Translations under genes and position numbers: made by a program
Assembly (NCBI GenBank): GCA_002428415.1
Contig: DIWI01000056.1
Coordinates: forward strand, 8,788 to 72,787
Length of the DNA stretch: 64,000 nt
Origin: Clostridiaceae bacterium UBA6110
Lineage (GTDB): Bacteria > Bacillota > Clostridia > Clostridiales > Clostridiaceae
Direction of reading: 5' to 3'
Notes under the pieces: model-generated
Seen by the model: only the letters and a program-made list of their open reading frames with translations
Told to the model about the DNA's origin: nothing
Databases searched by the model: none
Part shown: positions 1-8,470 of the stretch, one piece after another
Layout: each line of letters begins with the position of its first letter
Position numbering within the stretch: position 1 is the stretch's first letter

Positions 1-235
1 TTGCCTTCCCTGTTCCGATGTTTCCCGGATATGACAGCAGCTGCCTGTTGAGGTTAGTCTCATCAAAGACATCACCGTCAACTGCAGTAATTTTTCCAAC
101 TCCAAGCCTAGCCAGCAGCTCGATGATATATCCTCCAAGGCCTCCGCATCCGATTACACAGACACTGCTCACCCTGACCTTCTCCATCTCTTCAATTGAA
201 AGCATTCCTATGTTGCGCTCATATCTCCCGTCCAT
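1..235 (-). CDS. ThiF/MoeB-type E1-like adenylyltransferase, N-terminal part (cut by window edge)
   Basis: Only the first 78 codons lie in the window. The start is an ATG preceded by a GAAGGGGAA ribosome binding site. A glycine-rich nucleotide loop (VIGCGGLGG) is followed by the acidic residue and the D-x-N-L-N-R-Q signature (DETNLNRQL) that bind ATP in the MoeB/ThiF/HesA family. Such enzymes adenylate the C-terminal glycine of a sulfur carrier such as MoaD or ThiS. As the last visible gene of the tup-moe-moa operon, activating a MoaD-like carrier for molybdopterin synthase is the likely role. The substrate cannot be settled from this fragment, and no moaD or moaE gene is in view. Confidence 0.85.
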   Translation of the reverse strand, partial: MDGRYERNIGMLSIEEMEKVRVSSVCVIGCGGLGGYIIELLARLGVGKITAVDGDVFDETNLNRQLLSYPGNIGTGKA

Positions 236-251
236 CGTATTCCCCTTCTAG

Positions 252-689
252 CTATCTTGCTATAAGCCTGATTTCATCGCCGGGTCTTATGACACCGTTC
301 CTGAGAATCTTGGTGAATATGCCTTCACGAGGCATTATGCAGTCTCCCACCATCTTCATTATCTGGCATCCCCTGTGACATTCCTTGCCTATCTGGGTTA
401 CCTCCATGAGGACCTCTCCGATTTCCATCTTTGTACCAACCGGGAGAGTAAAAAGCTCAATACCCTCCGTAGTGAGATTCTCAGCGAACTTTCCTGATGT
501 AAGCTCCAGAATCCCCTTTGCGCTCATTTTGTCTATGCTCTCCTGTGCAAGAAGGCTAACCTGCCTGTGCCAGTTTCCGCTGTGGGCATCACCCTTTAGA
601 CCAAGGTCTGTCTGAAATTCCCCCATTTCAACCGGAGTCTTGATTACACCCTTCCTGTCACTGATGTTTACAGCTACTACCCTTGCCAT
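252..689 (-). CDS. MOSC domain protein
   Basis: A 145-residue stand-alone MOSC domain, the fold found at the C terminus of molybdenum cofactor sulfurases and in YiiM-like proteins. The conserved cysteine-rich stretch QIGKECHRGC (about residues 100-109) holds the cysteine thought to carry sulfur or bind the metal-pterin. The start follows a GGGGGAAG site and the gene lies 11 bases after moaC. Clostridial molybdopterin operons often carry such a short MOSC protein beside moaC and moaA, where it is assumed to modify, carry or transfer the W/Mo cofactor. The exact reaction is unknown. Confidence 0.85.
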   Translation of the reverse strand: MARVVAVNISDRKGVIKTPVEMGEFQTDLGLKGDAHSGNWHRQVSLLAQESIDKMSAKGILELTSGKFAENLTTEGIELFTLPVGTKMEIGEVLMEVTQIGKECHRGCQIMKMVGDCIMPREGIFTKILRNGVIRPGDEIRLIAR

Positions 690-700
690 CTGTCTTCCCC

Positions 701-1171
701 CTATCTTTCAAACGTACCGGATTTCCCGCCGGTTTTTCTAAGAACCTTGATGTCCTCGATTACCATCCTTTTATCAACAGCCTTGCACATGTCAAATACT
801 GTCAGGCATGCGACTGACGCAGCAGTCAGAGCTTCCATCTCGACCCCGGTCTTCCACACGCATTTGACAGTTGCCCTGATTTCTATGGAGCATCTCTCCA
901 AATCTGGATAAAGCTCAATAGTTACTCCATCAAGAGGCAGGTTATGGCACATTGGTATTAGTCTGTAGGTATCCTTTGCCGCCATTATACCGGCAATCCT
1001 TGCTGTAGAAAGCACATCACCCTTTGGCAGCCCGTTGCTTACTACAAGGTCAAGCGTTTTCCTGTCCATGAGGACTCTTCCTGAAGCCACCGCTTCCCTT
1101 ACCGTATGCTCCTTGCCGGAAACATCCACCATCCTCGCATTACCCTTTTCATCTACATGGCTAAGTTCCAT
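701..1171 (-). CDS. moaC: cyclic pyranopterin monophosphate synthase MoaC
   Basis: MoaC (156 residues, usual length) turns the MoaA product 3',8-cyclo-7,8-dihydro-GTP into cyclic pyranopterin monophosphate, the first stable molybdopterin intermediate. The family pattern is clear: an N-terminal MVDVSGKE, the central PMCHNLPLDGV around the active-site histidine, and the GVEMEALTAASVACLTVFDMCK segment in the C-terminal half that contributes the catalytic acid and lysine. It begins two bases after moaA ends, behind an AGGAGGCTG site, so the two are translated as a pair. Confidence 0.97.
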   Translation of the reverse strand: MELSHVDEKGNARMVDVSGKEHTVREAVASGRVLMDRKTLDLVVSNGLPKGDVLSTARIAGIMAAKDTYRLIPMCHNLPLDGVTIELYPDLERCSIEIRATVKCVWKTGVEMEALTAASVACLTVFDMCKAVDKRMVIEDIKVLRKTGGKSGTFER

Positions 1172-1173
1172 TG

Positions 1174-2133
1174 TCAGCCTCCTATCATGCTCATTTTTCT
1201 TGATGACGAGAAGCCTTCCTCGAAATTATGGCCTCTTGGCTTGCTGTATATTATCTCCTTGATCTTATCATCGAACTCCTCGGCAGTCATATCCAGGAAT
1301 CCCCTGATGTCTATTTCACCATTGTGTCCAAGGCATGGCCTTATTTTCCCGTCAGATGTGAGCCTTATCCTGTTGCAGTCTCCGCAGAACTTGTGGCTCA
1401 TGGGAGATATGAATCCGACCTTTCCAAGATATCCGTCGATACCATAATAGGTGGCAGGAGCACCCTTGTCTGTTTTCTTAAGGAATTTGAGGTGTGGCCT
1501 TGCCTCTATCACTTCATCGCTGTACATTATCTTGTCCTTGTTCTTTTCCCCATAGAAGCCTATCGGCATTAGCTCGATGAACCTAACCTCGATCGGCTTG
1601 TCCTTTGCAAGAGCAATCAGGTCGTCAATCTCATCGTCATTGATATCCTTGATTAGAACCGTGTTCAGCTTCACAGGGGTAAGTCCGAGTTCAAGAGCCT
1701 TGTCTATACCCTTGAGAGTCCTCGTGATATCCCCTCCTCCTGTGATATAGCTGAACTTGTCAGCCTTTAGAGTATCGAGGCTGATGTTCAGCCTGTTCAG
1801 TCCTGCTTCCTTTAGCTTTTCAGCCATGGTGTCAAGATTTATTCCGTTTGTAGTCATGGAAATATCTTCAATTCCCGGAATCTTTGCTATCCGCTCTATG
1901 ATCTCACATACATCGGGTCTTACGAGAGGCTCCCCTCCTGTTATCCTGACCTTCTTTATGCCAACTTTCGCCATCGCCTTCACGATCTTCTCGATCTCAA
2001 CAGGTGAAAGGTAGTTAGAACCCTTGTCGCATAAAAGCTTTCCGTCAGGATTGCAGTAAATGCACTTCAGGTTGCAGTTCTCCGTTACAGATATCCTTAA
2101 GTATTCTATGGATCTCCCATACTGGTCTATCAT
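1174..2133 (-). CDS. moaA: GTP 3',8-cyclase MoaA (radical SAM)
   Basis: MoaA starts molybdopterin synthesis by radical rearrangement of GTP. The radical-SAM cluster motif CNLKCIYC lies about residues 20-27, and a second cysteine set with the form CGDCNRIRLTSDGKIRPCL near residues 250-268 binds the auxiliary 4Fe-4S cluster that holds GTP. I start at the ATG of MIDQYGRSIEYLR because GAAGGGGGAAAT precedes it; a longer in-frame extension of 18 residues overlaps the upstream gene and does not resemble MoaA. The protein is 319 residues and lacks the usual C-terminal GG, because it ends shortly after the second cluster with EGFSSSRKMSMIGG, which does keep a terminal Gly-Gly. Confidence 0.96.
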   Translation of the reverse strand: MIDQYGRSIEYLRISVTENCNLKCIYCNPDGKLLCDKGSNYLSPVEIEKIVKAMAKVGIKKVRITGGEPLVRPDVCEIIERIAKIPGIEDISMTTNGINLDTMAEKLKEAGLNRLNISLDTLKADKFSYITGGGDITRTLKGIDKALELGLTPVKLNTVLIKDINDDEIDDLIALAKDKPIEVRFIELMPIGFYGEKNKDKIMYSDEVIEARPHLKFLKKTDKGAPATYYGIDGYLGKVGFISPMSHKFCGDCNRIRLTSDGKIRPCLGHNGEIDIRGFLDMTAEEFDDKIKEIIYSKPRGHNFEEGFSSSRKMSMIGG

Positions 2134-2146
2134 TCTATTTCCCCCT

Positions 2147-4051
2147 TCAAAGGATGGTCCCGCATCCTTCGGTGCTGTATCCACCAAGCTCCATCAGCTT
2201 TTCCCTGAATTCCTCTGACCTTATGATCCCAAGGAAGTCCATTATTAAGGTTGAATCAATATATTCAGCAGGAGCTATGAAGTCATACTCCTCATCGCAT
2301 ATCGGTATGAAGTCCAGCCCGTAGATCTTCGCCGCAGAATAAATACCCATTCCGCAGTCTGCACTGCCGGTTGCTACCTGGATGGCTACCGACATGTGAG
2401 TAAGCTCCTCCCTGTCGTAGCCATAGATTTTCTCCCTGTCGACGCCCTTCTGCTTCAGAAGGTAATCCAGAAGTATCCTTGTTCCGGAGCCCTTCTGCCT
2501 GTTGACATACCTCAGGCCGTCCCTGGCCAGGTCCTCCACCCCTTTCAGTCCGAGTGGATTCCCCTTTGCAATCATAAGTCCCTGGCTTCTTCTCACACCG
2601 CGTATCCTTACGATATCCTGGCCCTTAAGATACTTGTCGATATAGGCTTTGTTATATTCTCCTGTTTCTTCATCAAGGAGGTGAATTCCTGCCACATGAG
2701 CCTCTCCACGCTTTATCGCCATTATTCCACCCATGCTGCCGACATGCGATGAGCTTACATACCTCTCGGGATTGTTCCTCCTGAGAAGGTCGAATGCCAC
2801 ATCGATAAGCGGATCATGGCTTCCTGTAACTACCAGCGTATTGTCTATTTCCTTGTCCGTCTTCAGCAGCTCAAGCTCGATCTCCACTCCCGCCTCGATC
2901 CCCTCGGTATTCATAGGTACGGTCAGAAGCGCATCAGCCTTGACGAAGGAGGATACTACCCCGGCACCTCTGTTAAGAGGTGTTGCAATAAGCTTTCCAC
3001 CGACTCTTCCAAGCTTCATTCTCACGTACTCCTCATACTTGAGAGTGGACATGAGCCTTCTCGACAGTACTGCCTTTACTTTAGGATATGCCCTTAACGG
3101 AGATTTTATTACAGATTCAAGAATCTCCTTTACTATCTTCTCGAGCACTATTATCCCCGATACCGGATATCCCGGAACACCTATTACAGGTTTTCCATTC
3201 ACGGTTCCAAGTATGGTCGGCTTTCCAGGCTTGATTGCTATTCCATGCACATGAACTTCACCAAGCTCACCGATGGCCATTGATGAGTAGTCATCCCTTC
3301 CGGCAGAGGAACCGGCGTTAAGGATCACAATGTCGCACTCGGAGACAGCTTTCTCCAATGACCCCTTGATCAGCTCATACTTGTCGGGAACGATTGGGTA
3401 TGTTATTGGGATTCCTCCCCATCTTCTTACCATGGCTGAGAATATTGTTGAGTTGAATTCAAGTATCTCACCCGGAAGAGGATTATCCTTAGGGGCAACT
3501 ATCTCATCTCCAGTAGGGATTATTCCAACCCTCGGAAGCTTCCAGACTTCGACCTGTGATATTCCGCCTGCGAGCATCGCGCCCATTGTCGAAGGCTCTA
3601 TCCTTGTATTCGAAGGAACGACCATCTCATCCTGACAAAGGTCTTCTCCGACCTGCCTGATATGCTGCCAGGGTGCTGCAGCTGCAATTATCTTTACGGT
3701 ATCCTCATCGATATCAATGACATCCTCTACCATTATGACAGCATCACGTCCTTCAGGCAGGGGATCACCGGTATCCACCACCTCGTAGCCTTCACCCTTC
3801 TTAAGGATTACAGGAGTGGTGTCGGTAGCTCCGAAGGTGTCATGTGCATTAACCGCAATTCCATCCATCGCGCTGGCGTTGTAGTGTGGAGAAGAAATCC
3901 TGGCATATACGGCCCTGCTTGTTATCCTGTCAAGCGCAGAAGGGACATCTACAACCTCAGACTCCAGACAGAAATCCCCCATCTTAAGCTTTGACCTGTA
4001 GTACTTAAGAGCCTCATTCAGCTCCTTGTTTTCAAGATAAGAGTAATTCAT
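2147..4051 (-). CDS. MoeA-periplasmic-binding-protein-like fusion (molybdopterin biosynthesis protein)
   Basis: A 634-residue two-part protein. Residues about 1-400 are a MoeA-type molybdenum insertase with the metal-pterin site motif SAMDGIAV, the TGDEIV loop and the GxSSAGRDDYS/PGKPTILG signatures. Residues about 405-634 form a PBP-like (ModA/LysR-substrate-domain-like) module that includes the QKGSGTRILLDYL and TGSADCGMGIYSAAK segments typical of this fusion family. The second half is read in other organisms as a metal-anion or effector sensing domain; no signal peptide is present, so it is cytoplasmic. It sits next to a normal moeA, so the cell has two insertases. One may load tungstate and the other molybdate, but this is inference. 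Confidence 0.93.
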   Translation of the reverse strand: MNYSYLENKELNEALKYYRSKLKMGDFCLESEVVDVPSALDRITSRAVYARISSPHYNASAMDGIAVNAHDTFGATDTTPVILKKGEGYEVVDTGDPLPEGRDAVIMVEDVIDIDEDTVKIIAAAAPWQHIRQVGEDLCQDEMVVPSNTRIEPSTMGAMLAGGISQVEVWKLPRVGIIPTGDEIVAPKDNPLPGEILEFNSTIFSAMVRRWGGIPITYPIVPDKYELIKGSLEKAVSECDIVILNAGSSAGRDDYSSMAIGELGEVHVHGIAIKPGKPTILGTVNGKPVIGVPGYPVSGIIVLEKIVKEILESVIKSPLRAYPKVKAVLSRRLMSTLKYEEYVRMKLGRVGGKLIATPLNRGAGVVSSFVKADALLTVPMNTEGIEAGVEIELELLKTDKEIDNTLVVTGSHDPLIDVAFDLLRRNNPERYVSSSHVGSMGGIMAIKRGEAHVAGIHLLDEETGEYNKAYIDKYLKGQDIVRIRGVRRSQGLMIAKGNPLGLKGVEDLARDGLRYVNRQKGSGTRILLDYLLKQKGVDREKIYGYDREELTHMSVAIQVATGSADCGMGIYSAAKIYGLDFIPICDEEYDFIAPAEYIDSTLIMDFLGIIRSEEFREKLMELGGYSTEGCGTIL

Positions 4052-4062
4052 ACAAAGCCCTC

Positions 4063-5286
4063 CTAAAATACCATAACGTCAACCATCTGACCTCTTGAGA
4101 CACCTTCGCTTCCTCTGCTTATATGTATGTATCCGTGCGAAGTCGTCAGCGTGGAGATCATCCCTGACTTTCCGAAGACAGGGCTTGCGTACGCCTTACC
4201 GTCCTTCTCATAAAGTGTTACGGAAAGATACTCCTCTCTTCCCTGGTTGGAAGGATAGTTCGTATCCATTTCAGCCCTTACCGATTCCTCAAGACTTCCT
4301 GTTCTTCCTTCCATGACCTCAATCAGCCTTCTTACGAAGACATTGAATATTACATAGGCTGAAGCAGGATGTCCCGGCAATCCTATCACAGCTTTTGTTC
4401 CGACCTTTCCGAGTATTGTCGGCTTTCCTGGCTTCACAGCGATACCGTGAACCAGAACCCCTGGCTCTCCAAGTGAATCTATGACCTTAACCGTAACATC
4501 CTTTGTACCCATGGAGCTGCCTCCTGAAATGACTACGATGTCGCATTTCTCCATTGCATCTCTTACGGTCTCATGTATCTCATCAAATCCATCCCTGACG
4601 ATTCCGAACATGACTGGCTCAAGCCCCATCTTAAGTGCCGACGCATAAACCGCATAGCTGTTGATGTCCCTTACCTGTGCGCCTTCAGGAGCTGATCCTA
4701 TAGGAACAACCTCATCACCAGTTGAGATTATCCCAATCCTTAGCTTCTTCCTTACCAGAACCTCCACATATCCCAAGGCAGCCATCATCCCGATGTCCTG
4801 GCTCCTTATCTTCTGTCCCTTTCTAAGAACCACGCTGCCCTTCCTGACATCATCACCTCTGTATACCAGTCCGTTGCCTGGAGCTGCAGGTTTGTTGATG
4901 AATATGTCGCCGTCCCCGAAATCCTCAGTATATTCCACCATTACCACGGCATCAGCACCCTCAGGCAACTCTCCCCCTGTCGGTATGTAGGCAGCAGTAT
5001 CGGATTTTATCGCAAAACTTGGCTTTTCACCCATCTTCACTTCTCCGACTATATTCAGCTGGCATGGCATGGATTCGCTTGCGCCGAAGGTATCCTTTGC
5101 CTTCACCGCATACCCGTCTACAGACGACCTGTGAAAGGCAGGTATGTCACTATCTGATAGCAGGTCCTCATTAAGCAGCCTTCCCAGCGCATCTAGTATG
5201 GAGACACGCTCACTTCCGGGATCAATGTCCCTGAAATTGTCATATATTATCCCAAAGGTCTCTTTTACGCTTTTTACTTCAAACAT
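4063..5286 (-). CDS. moeA: molybdopterin molybdotransferase MoeA
   Basis: A full-length (407 residues) MoeA that inserts the metal anion into adenylated molybdopterin. Diagnostic segments are SSVDGYAVKAKDTFGA near residue 50, the IPTGGELPEGADAVVMVE loop near 105, GIISTGDEV near 185, SGGSSMGTKD near 255 and VKPGKPTILG near 285. The ATG follows GGAGAATAG and overlaps the end of tupC by 8 bases, so translation is coupled to the tungstate transporter. A paralogue fused to a binding-protein domain follows 11 bases downstream. Confidence 0.96.
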   Translation of the reverse strand: MFEVKSVKETFGIIYDNFRDIDPGSERVSILDALGRLLNEDLLSDSDIPAFHRSSVDGYAVKAKDTFGASESMPCQLNIVGEVKMGEKPSFAIKSDTAAYIPTGGELPEGADAVVMVEYTEDFGDGDIFINKPAAPGNGLVYRGDDVRKGSVVLRKGQKIRSQDIGMMAALGYVEVLVRKKLRIGIISTGDEVVPIGSAPEGAQVRDINSYAVYASALKMGLEPVMFGIVRDGFDEIHETVRDAMEKCDIVVISGGSSMGTKDVTVKVIDSLGEPGVLVHGIAVKPGKPTILGKVGTKAVIGLPGHPASAYVIFNVFVRRLIEVMEGRTGSLEESVRAEMDTNYPSNQGREEYLSVTLYEKDGKAYASPVFGKSGMISTLTTSHGYIHISRGSEGVSRGQMVDVMVF

Positions 5287-5989
5287 CGTCTATTCTCCAA
5301 TTCCTGAAATACTTCATAGTCTCTTCATTCTGCGGATCCTTGAGAAGCTTTGCGGGGTGCCCCCATTCAAGTACCCTGCCTCCGCTCATGAACACGATCA
5401 TGTCTGCAAGCCTCAGAGCCTGTGATGGATTATGTGTGGTCATTATGACGGTAGTGCCGTTTTCTTTGTTGACGCTTTGTATCAGGTCCTCCATGAGCTC
5501 CGCACCCTGTATGTCAGTTGCTGAGGAGGGCTCGTCAAGCACCAGCAGGTCCTTCTTCATGACCAGTGTCCTCGCAAGGGTAACTCTCTGAGCTTCCCCT
5601 CCCGACAATGTCCTCGCCTTCTTGTCTATGAAGGCTTCCATGCCTACACGCTTAAGTGCGTCAACTGCCATGGCATCCATTTCCGTTTCCGAAAATCCCT
5701 TGCCACGCAGTCCGAGAAGCACATTTCCTCTTACAGTCATGTCGAAGAGGTATGAGCTTTGGGTCAGATGTGCAATCCTGTCATGAGGGATCTGCGTTTC
5801 ATCGTCATAAAGTATATCGTCCCCTGCCTCGCTCTCAAGTCCTGAGACCGCTCTCAGTAGTGTTGTCTTGCCAGCACCATTGAGACCGATCACAGCTGCA
5901 ATTGTTCCGCTTTCAATGACCAGACCTTCAGCATCCAGTATTGTCCTGCCATTCCTATGCCTTCTAGCTTTCCTGACTTCTATCTTCAT
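5279..5989 (-). CDS. tupC: tungstate ABC transporter ATP-binding protein TupC
   Basis: ATPase of the tungstate importer (236 residues). Walker A is GLNGAGKTT (about 36-44), the ABC signature LSGGEAQRV (about 127-135) and Walker B LLVLDEP, with the switch histidine in MTTHN. It overlaps tupB by 26 bases and moeA by 8, so the three are translationally coupled. It lacks the C-terminal regulatory MOP domain found on many ModC proteins. Assignment to tungstate rather than molybdate rests on the neighbouring binding protein. Confidence 0.9.
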   Translation of the reverse strand: MKIEVRKARRHRNGRTILDAEGLVIESGTIAAVIGLNGAGKTTLLRAVSGLESEAGDDILYDDETQIPHDRIAHLTQSSYLFDMTVRGNVLLGLRGKGFSETEMDAMAVDALKRVGMEAFIDKKARTLSGGEAQRVTLARTLVMKKDLLVLDEPSSATDIQGAELMEDLIQSVNKENGTTVIMTTHNPSQALRLADMIVFMSGGRVLEWGHPAKLLKDPQNEETMKYFRNWRIDDV

Positions 5990-6680
5990 TTGTCCTCCTC
6001 TCCTGAATCAGGCTAATACCCCAATTTACAGCAAATGCTATGAGGAGAAGCACCAGACCCAGTGCTAAAGCCATTCCATAATTTCCCTTGCCTGTTTCAA
6101 GCAGTATGGCAGTTGTCATGACCCTTGTCTTGAACTGTATGTTGCCACCGACAAGCATTATCGCGCCTACCTCGGCAATTGCCCTTCCGTATCCTGCGGC
6201 CACAGCTGACAGGACAGGATAGCGGCACTCATAAAGCATGAGGAGGGCTGTCTTGCCCCCGCCAAGCCCCAGACCCCTGCAGGTCTCCCTTATCGGAACA
6301 ACCTTGAGGCGGATGCCGGAAATCGTAAGGCTTGCTATTATCGGAGTAACTATCATTACCTGCGCTATCACCATTGCGGTAAGGCTGTAAAGAAGCTTGA
6401 AAGTCCCGAAAGGACCGGTCCTAGTCAGCAAAAGATAGACGAAGAGACCCGCCACAACAGGCGGAAGGCCCATCAGGGCATTGAGCGCTCTTGTGATGAA
6501 TCTCTTCATCCTGAATTCAGTAGTACCGACAAGCATACCTAAAGGAACTCCAATGATTGTGGAAAATAGAGTGCTTGACAAAGTCATGACGAGAGTAAGC
6601 CCAATAATCCCGTACAGCTCCTCATCAAATGCAGCTATTAAGTTCCACGCTTCACCTAGTCCCTTAGTTATGCCTATCAA
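5964..6680 (-). CDS. tupB: tungstate ABC transporter permease TupB
   Basis: Integral membrane subunit (238 residues) with about five or six hydrophobic segments and the binding-protein-dependent permease loop ETCRGLGLGGGKT that docks the ATPase. The start appears to be TTG with only a weak GGTG site 8 bases upstream; no in-frame ATG exists before the first membrane segment. The gene lies 21 bases after tupA and overlaps tupC. TupB/ModB/CysU permeases are alike, so substrate is inferred from TupA. Confidence 0.9.
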   Translation of the reverse strand: MIGITKGLGEAWNLIAAFDEELYGIIGLTLVMTLSSTLFSTIIGVPLGMLVGTTEFRMKRFITRALNALMGLPPVVAGLFVYLLLTRTGPFGTFKLLYSLTAMVIAQVMIVTPIIASLTISGIRLKVVPIRETCRGLGLGGGKTALLMLYECRYPVLSAVAAGYGRAIAEVGAIMLVGGNIQFKTRVMTTAILLETGKGNYGMALALGLVLLLIAFAVNWGISLIQERRTNEDRSQES

Positions 6681-6701
6681 CTATGGTTCACCATTCTTTC
6701 A

Positions 6702-7613
6702 TCATTTTACGAAGTTTATCAAGAACAATCCTTCGCCATATTTGTCTTTTCCATATTCCTCAATGAGGTCAAGTGTCTTATCGGAAGTAAGCCACTCAAT
6801 GAACACTTCCACCGCTTCAGTATTAGTAGCAGGATGCTTTTGCGAATTTACAGCTATGACACTGTACTGGTTCTTAAGGTCAGCTGATTCTTCAAGGACT
6901 ATCTCAAGGTCCAACTGGTCCTTCATTGAAAGGTATGTCGCCTTGTCAGTCAGAGTATATCCCTTCATCTCGGAAGCCATTGTCAGAAGTGCTCCCATTC
7001 CCTTTCCAGCTGCTACATACCAGTCTCCTGCAGGCTCAATCCCTGCTGCCTTCCAAAGAGCAAGCTCCTTGGTATGTGTTCCGGATTTGTCTCCCCTTGA
7101 CAGGAAAGGCGCTTTGGCTTCCATAACCTTTTTGAAGGCTTCTGAAGCTGTAAGTCCGCTTCCCTTTATCTTTGCCGGATCATCCTTAGGTCCGACAACA
7201 ACAAAGAAGTTGTACATGAACTCGATCCTCTCCACGCCGAACCCATCCTTGACGAAAGTCTCCTCAGCTGCTTTCGCGTGAACAAGAATAACGTCGGCGT
7301 TGCCGTCGACGGCGGTCTGTATAGCTTGGCCAGTACCCTGGGACAGGACATCCACTTCGATTCCAGTATCTTCCTTCAGGACCGGAAGAAGATACTCAAG
7401 GAGTCCTGAGTCATTTACACTTGTTGTTGTGGATAGTATGATCTTGGTATCGGATAGTGTGGGTTTTGGCGCCTCTGTTGGAGCAGCTGTCGGAGCCGCA
7501 GTCGGAGCCGCAGTCGGAGCTGCCGGAGTCTGCGCGCATGCTGACATAAGCATTACCGCTGTCAGTGCGCAGGAAATGAGAATGGTGCCTTTAACGGCTT
7601 TCAGATTTTTCAT
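6702..7613 (-). CDS. tupA: tungstate-binding lipoprotein TupA
   Basis: Substrate-binding protein (303 residues). Residues 1-26 form a lipoprotein signal with lipobox LMSAC, so it is anchored to the outer face of the membrane. A Pro-Ala-Thr linker made of repeated AAPT follows. The mature domain opens with ILSTTTSVNDSGLL, the TTTS anion-binding signature of TupA/WtpA-like proteins, which separates it from ModA (usual opening AAASL). Binding of tungstate with high affinity is known for the family. First gene of the operon, behind a clear promoter and a structured leader. Confidence 0.93.
   Translation of the reverse strand: MKNLKAVKGTILISCALTAVMLMSACAQTPAAPTAAPTAAPTAAPTEAPKPTLSDTKIILSTTTSVNDSGLLEYLLPVLKEDTGIEVDVLSQGTGQAIQTAVDGNADVILVHAKAAEETFVKDGFGVERIEFMYNFFVVVGPKDDPAKIKGSGLTASEAFKKVMEAKAPFLSRGDKSGTHTKELALWKAAGIEPAGDWYVAAGKGMGALLTMASEMKGYTLTDKATYLSMKDQLDLEIVLEESADLKNQYSVIAVNSQKHPATNTEAVEVFIEWLTSDKTLDLIEEYGKDKYGEGLFLINFVK
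7477..7524. repeat. 12-bp tandem repeat in tupA linker
   Basis: Four units of a 12-base repeat (type unit GTCGGAGCCGCA on the plus strand) encode the AAPT repeats of the TupA linker. The units are in frame, so copy-number change would lengthen or shorten the linker without breaking the gene. Confidence 0.9.
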
Positions 7614-7710
7614 TATTATCCCCCTTTACACAATGGAAGGCGCATCCGTTTCCAGAAACACCCTAACGGCATACAGCCATGCACAGTGGTTTAGGCATGT
7701 ATGCTCGAGG
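7614..7710 (-). promoter_or_regulatory. structured 5' leader of the tup-moe-moa operon (candidate W/Mo-cofactor riboswitch)
   Basis: Between the promoter and tupA lies about 97 bases of leader RNA with two strong pairings: GCATAC at 7699-7704 with its complement at 7669-7674, enclosing a second ATGC/GCAT pairing, and CCGTT/AACGG at 7646-7669. The leader contains GCCTCGAGC early and GCGCCTTCC late. Molybdenum-cofactor and tungsten-cofactor riboswitches are known upstream of exactly such operons, but I cannot align the consensus by eye, so the class is a hypothesis; a structured leader is what the sequence shows. Confidence 0.4.
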
Positions 7711-7716
7711 CTTACA

Positions 7717-7744
7717 TGTATAGTGTACTTCTTATTGTAATCAA
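7717..7744 (-). promoter_or_regulatory. promoter of the tup-moe-moa operon
   Basis: Read on the minus strand: -35 TTGATT (7739-7744), 16-base spacer, -10 TATACA (7717-7722). Transcription would start near 7710. The opposite strand towards mogA (7745-7933) is AT-rich; TTGACC near 7835 and TAGAAT near 7890 are possible elements for mogA but no pair is convincing. Confidence 0.6.
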
Positions 7745-7933
7745 TATCAATGATAAATTATTGACTATCTATTAACAAATTGCAGAGAAATCACTTTGAT
7801 TTGTACTATTTGGATACAAAACCCTCAAATTTTGACCGGTTTCTCCTATTCACTTAAATCGTTTTCCTCCAACAGAGGATAAAGTATGTTAGAATACACT
7901 TGTATATTATGTTTACAGACAGGGGGATTGGTT

Positions 7934-8425
7934 ATGATAAGAGTAGGGGTACTTACAGCAAGTGACAAGGGTTCCAGGGGCGAGCGAGCCGACGAGAGCG
8001 GAAAGCTCATAATGGAAAGAGTTAAAGAGATTCCCGGAGAGGTGGCTGAATACATTGTAGTCCCTGACGACAGGGAAACAATTTCTGAAAACCTAAGGCG
8101 AATGGCTGATGAGCTTGAGCTTCATCTGATCCTGACAACAGGCGGAACCGGAATGTCCCCAAGGGACATAACCCCTGAAGCTACAATGGACGTCATTGAC
8201 AGAGTCGTACCCGGCATACCTGAAGCCATGAGAGCCAAAAGCCTCGAGGTTACGAACCGCGCCATGCTTTCAAGGGCTGCTGCCGGCATAAGGAAGAGGA
8301 CTCTTATAGTCAACATGCCTGGAAGCAGAAAGGCAGTGGATGAGTGCCTGGATGTCATAATCCCGGTGCTTAAGCACGGGATTGAGATCATGCGCGGCGA
8401 AGATGGAGAATGTGCAAGGACATAA
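7934..8425 (+). CDS. molybdopterin adenylyltransferase MogA/MoaB family
   Basis: 163 residues of the MogA/MoaB fold, which adenylates molybdopterin before MoeA inserts the metal. Family marks are VLTASDKGSRGERADESG at the N terminus, the LTTGGTGMSPRDITPEAT loop (about residues 73-90) that grips the pterin, and VNMPGSRKAVDE near 135. The ATG follows AGGGGGATTG; an in-frame TTG two codons earlier is possible. It is transcribed away from the tup operon and ends at a strong terminator. It supplies the adenylation step that the operon itself lacks. Confidence 0.95.
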   Translation: MIRVGVLTASDKGSRGERADESGKLIMERVKEIPGEVAEYIVVPDDRETISENLRRMADELELHLILTTGGTGMSPRDITPEATMDVIDRVVPGIPEAMRAKSLEVTNRAMLSRAAAGIRKRTLIVNMPGSRKAVDECLDVIIPVLKHGIEIMRGEDGECART

Positions 8426-8431
8426 AGCTTA

Positions 8432-8470
8432 GGCCGGGAATCAGTTTGATATGATCCCCGGCCATTTTTT
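8432..8470 (+). terminator. intrinsic terminator after mogA
   Basis: Hairpin GGCCGGG-A-ATCA / TGAT-C-CCCGGCC followed by six T. It sits between convergent mogA and the aldehyde dehydrogenase; the T run favours plus-strand use, but the stem may stop both. Confidence 0.9.

Noticed and set aside
5279..7613. Molybdate transporter ModABC instead of TupABC
   Set aside because: The binding protein has the TTTS-type opening and the ATPase lacks a MOP domain, both favouring tungstate.
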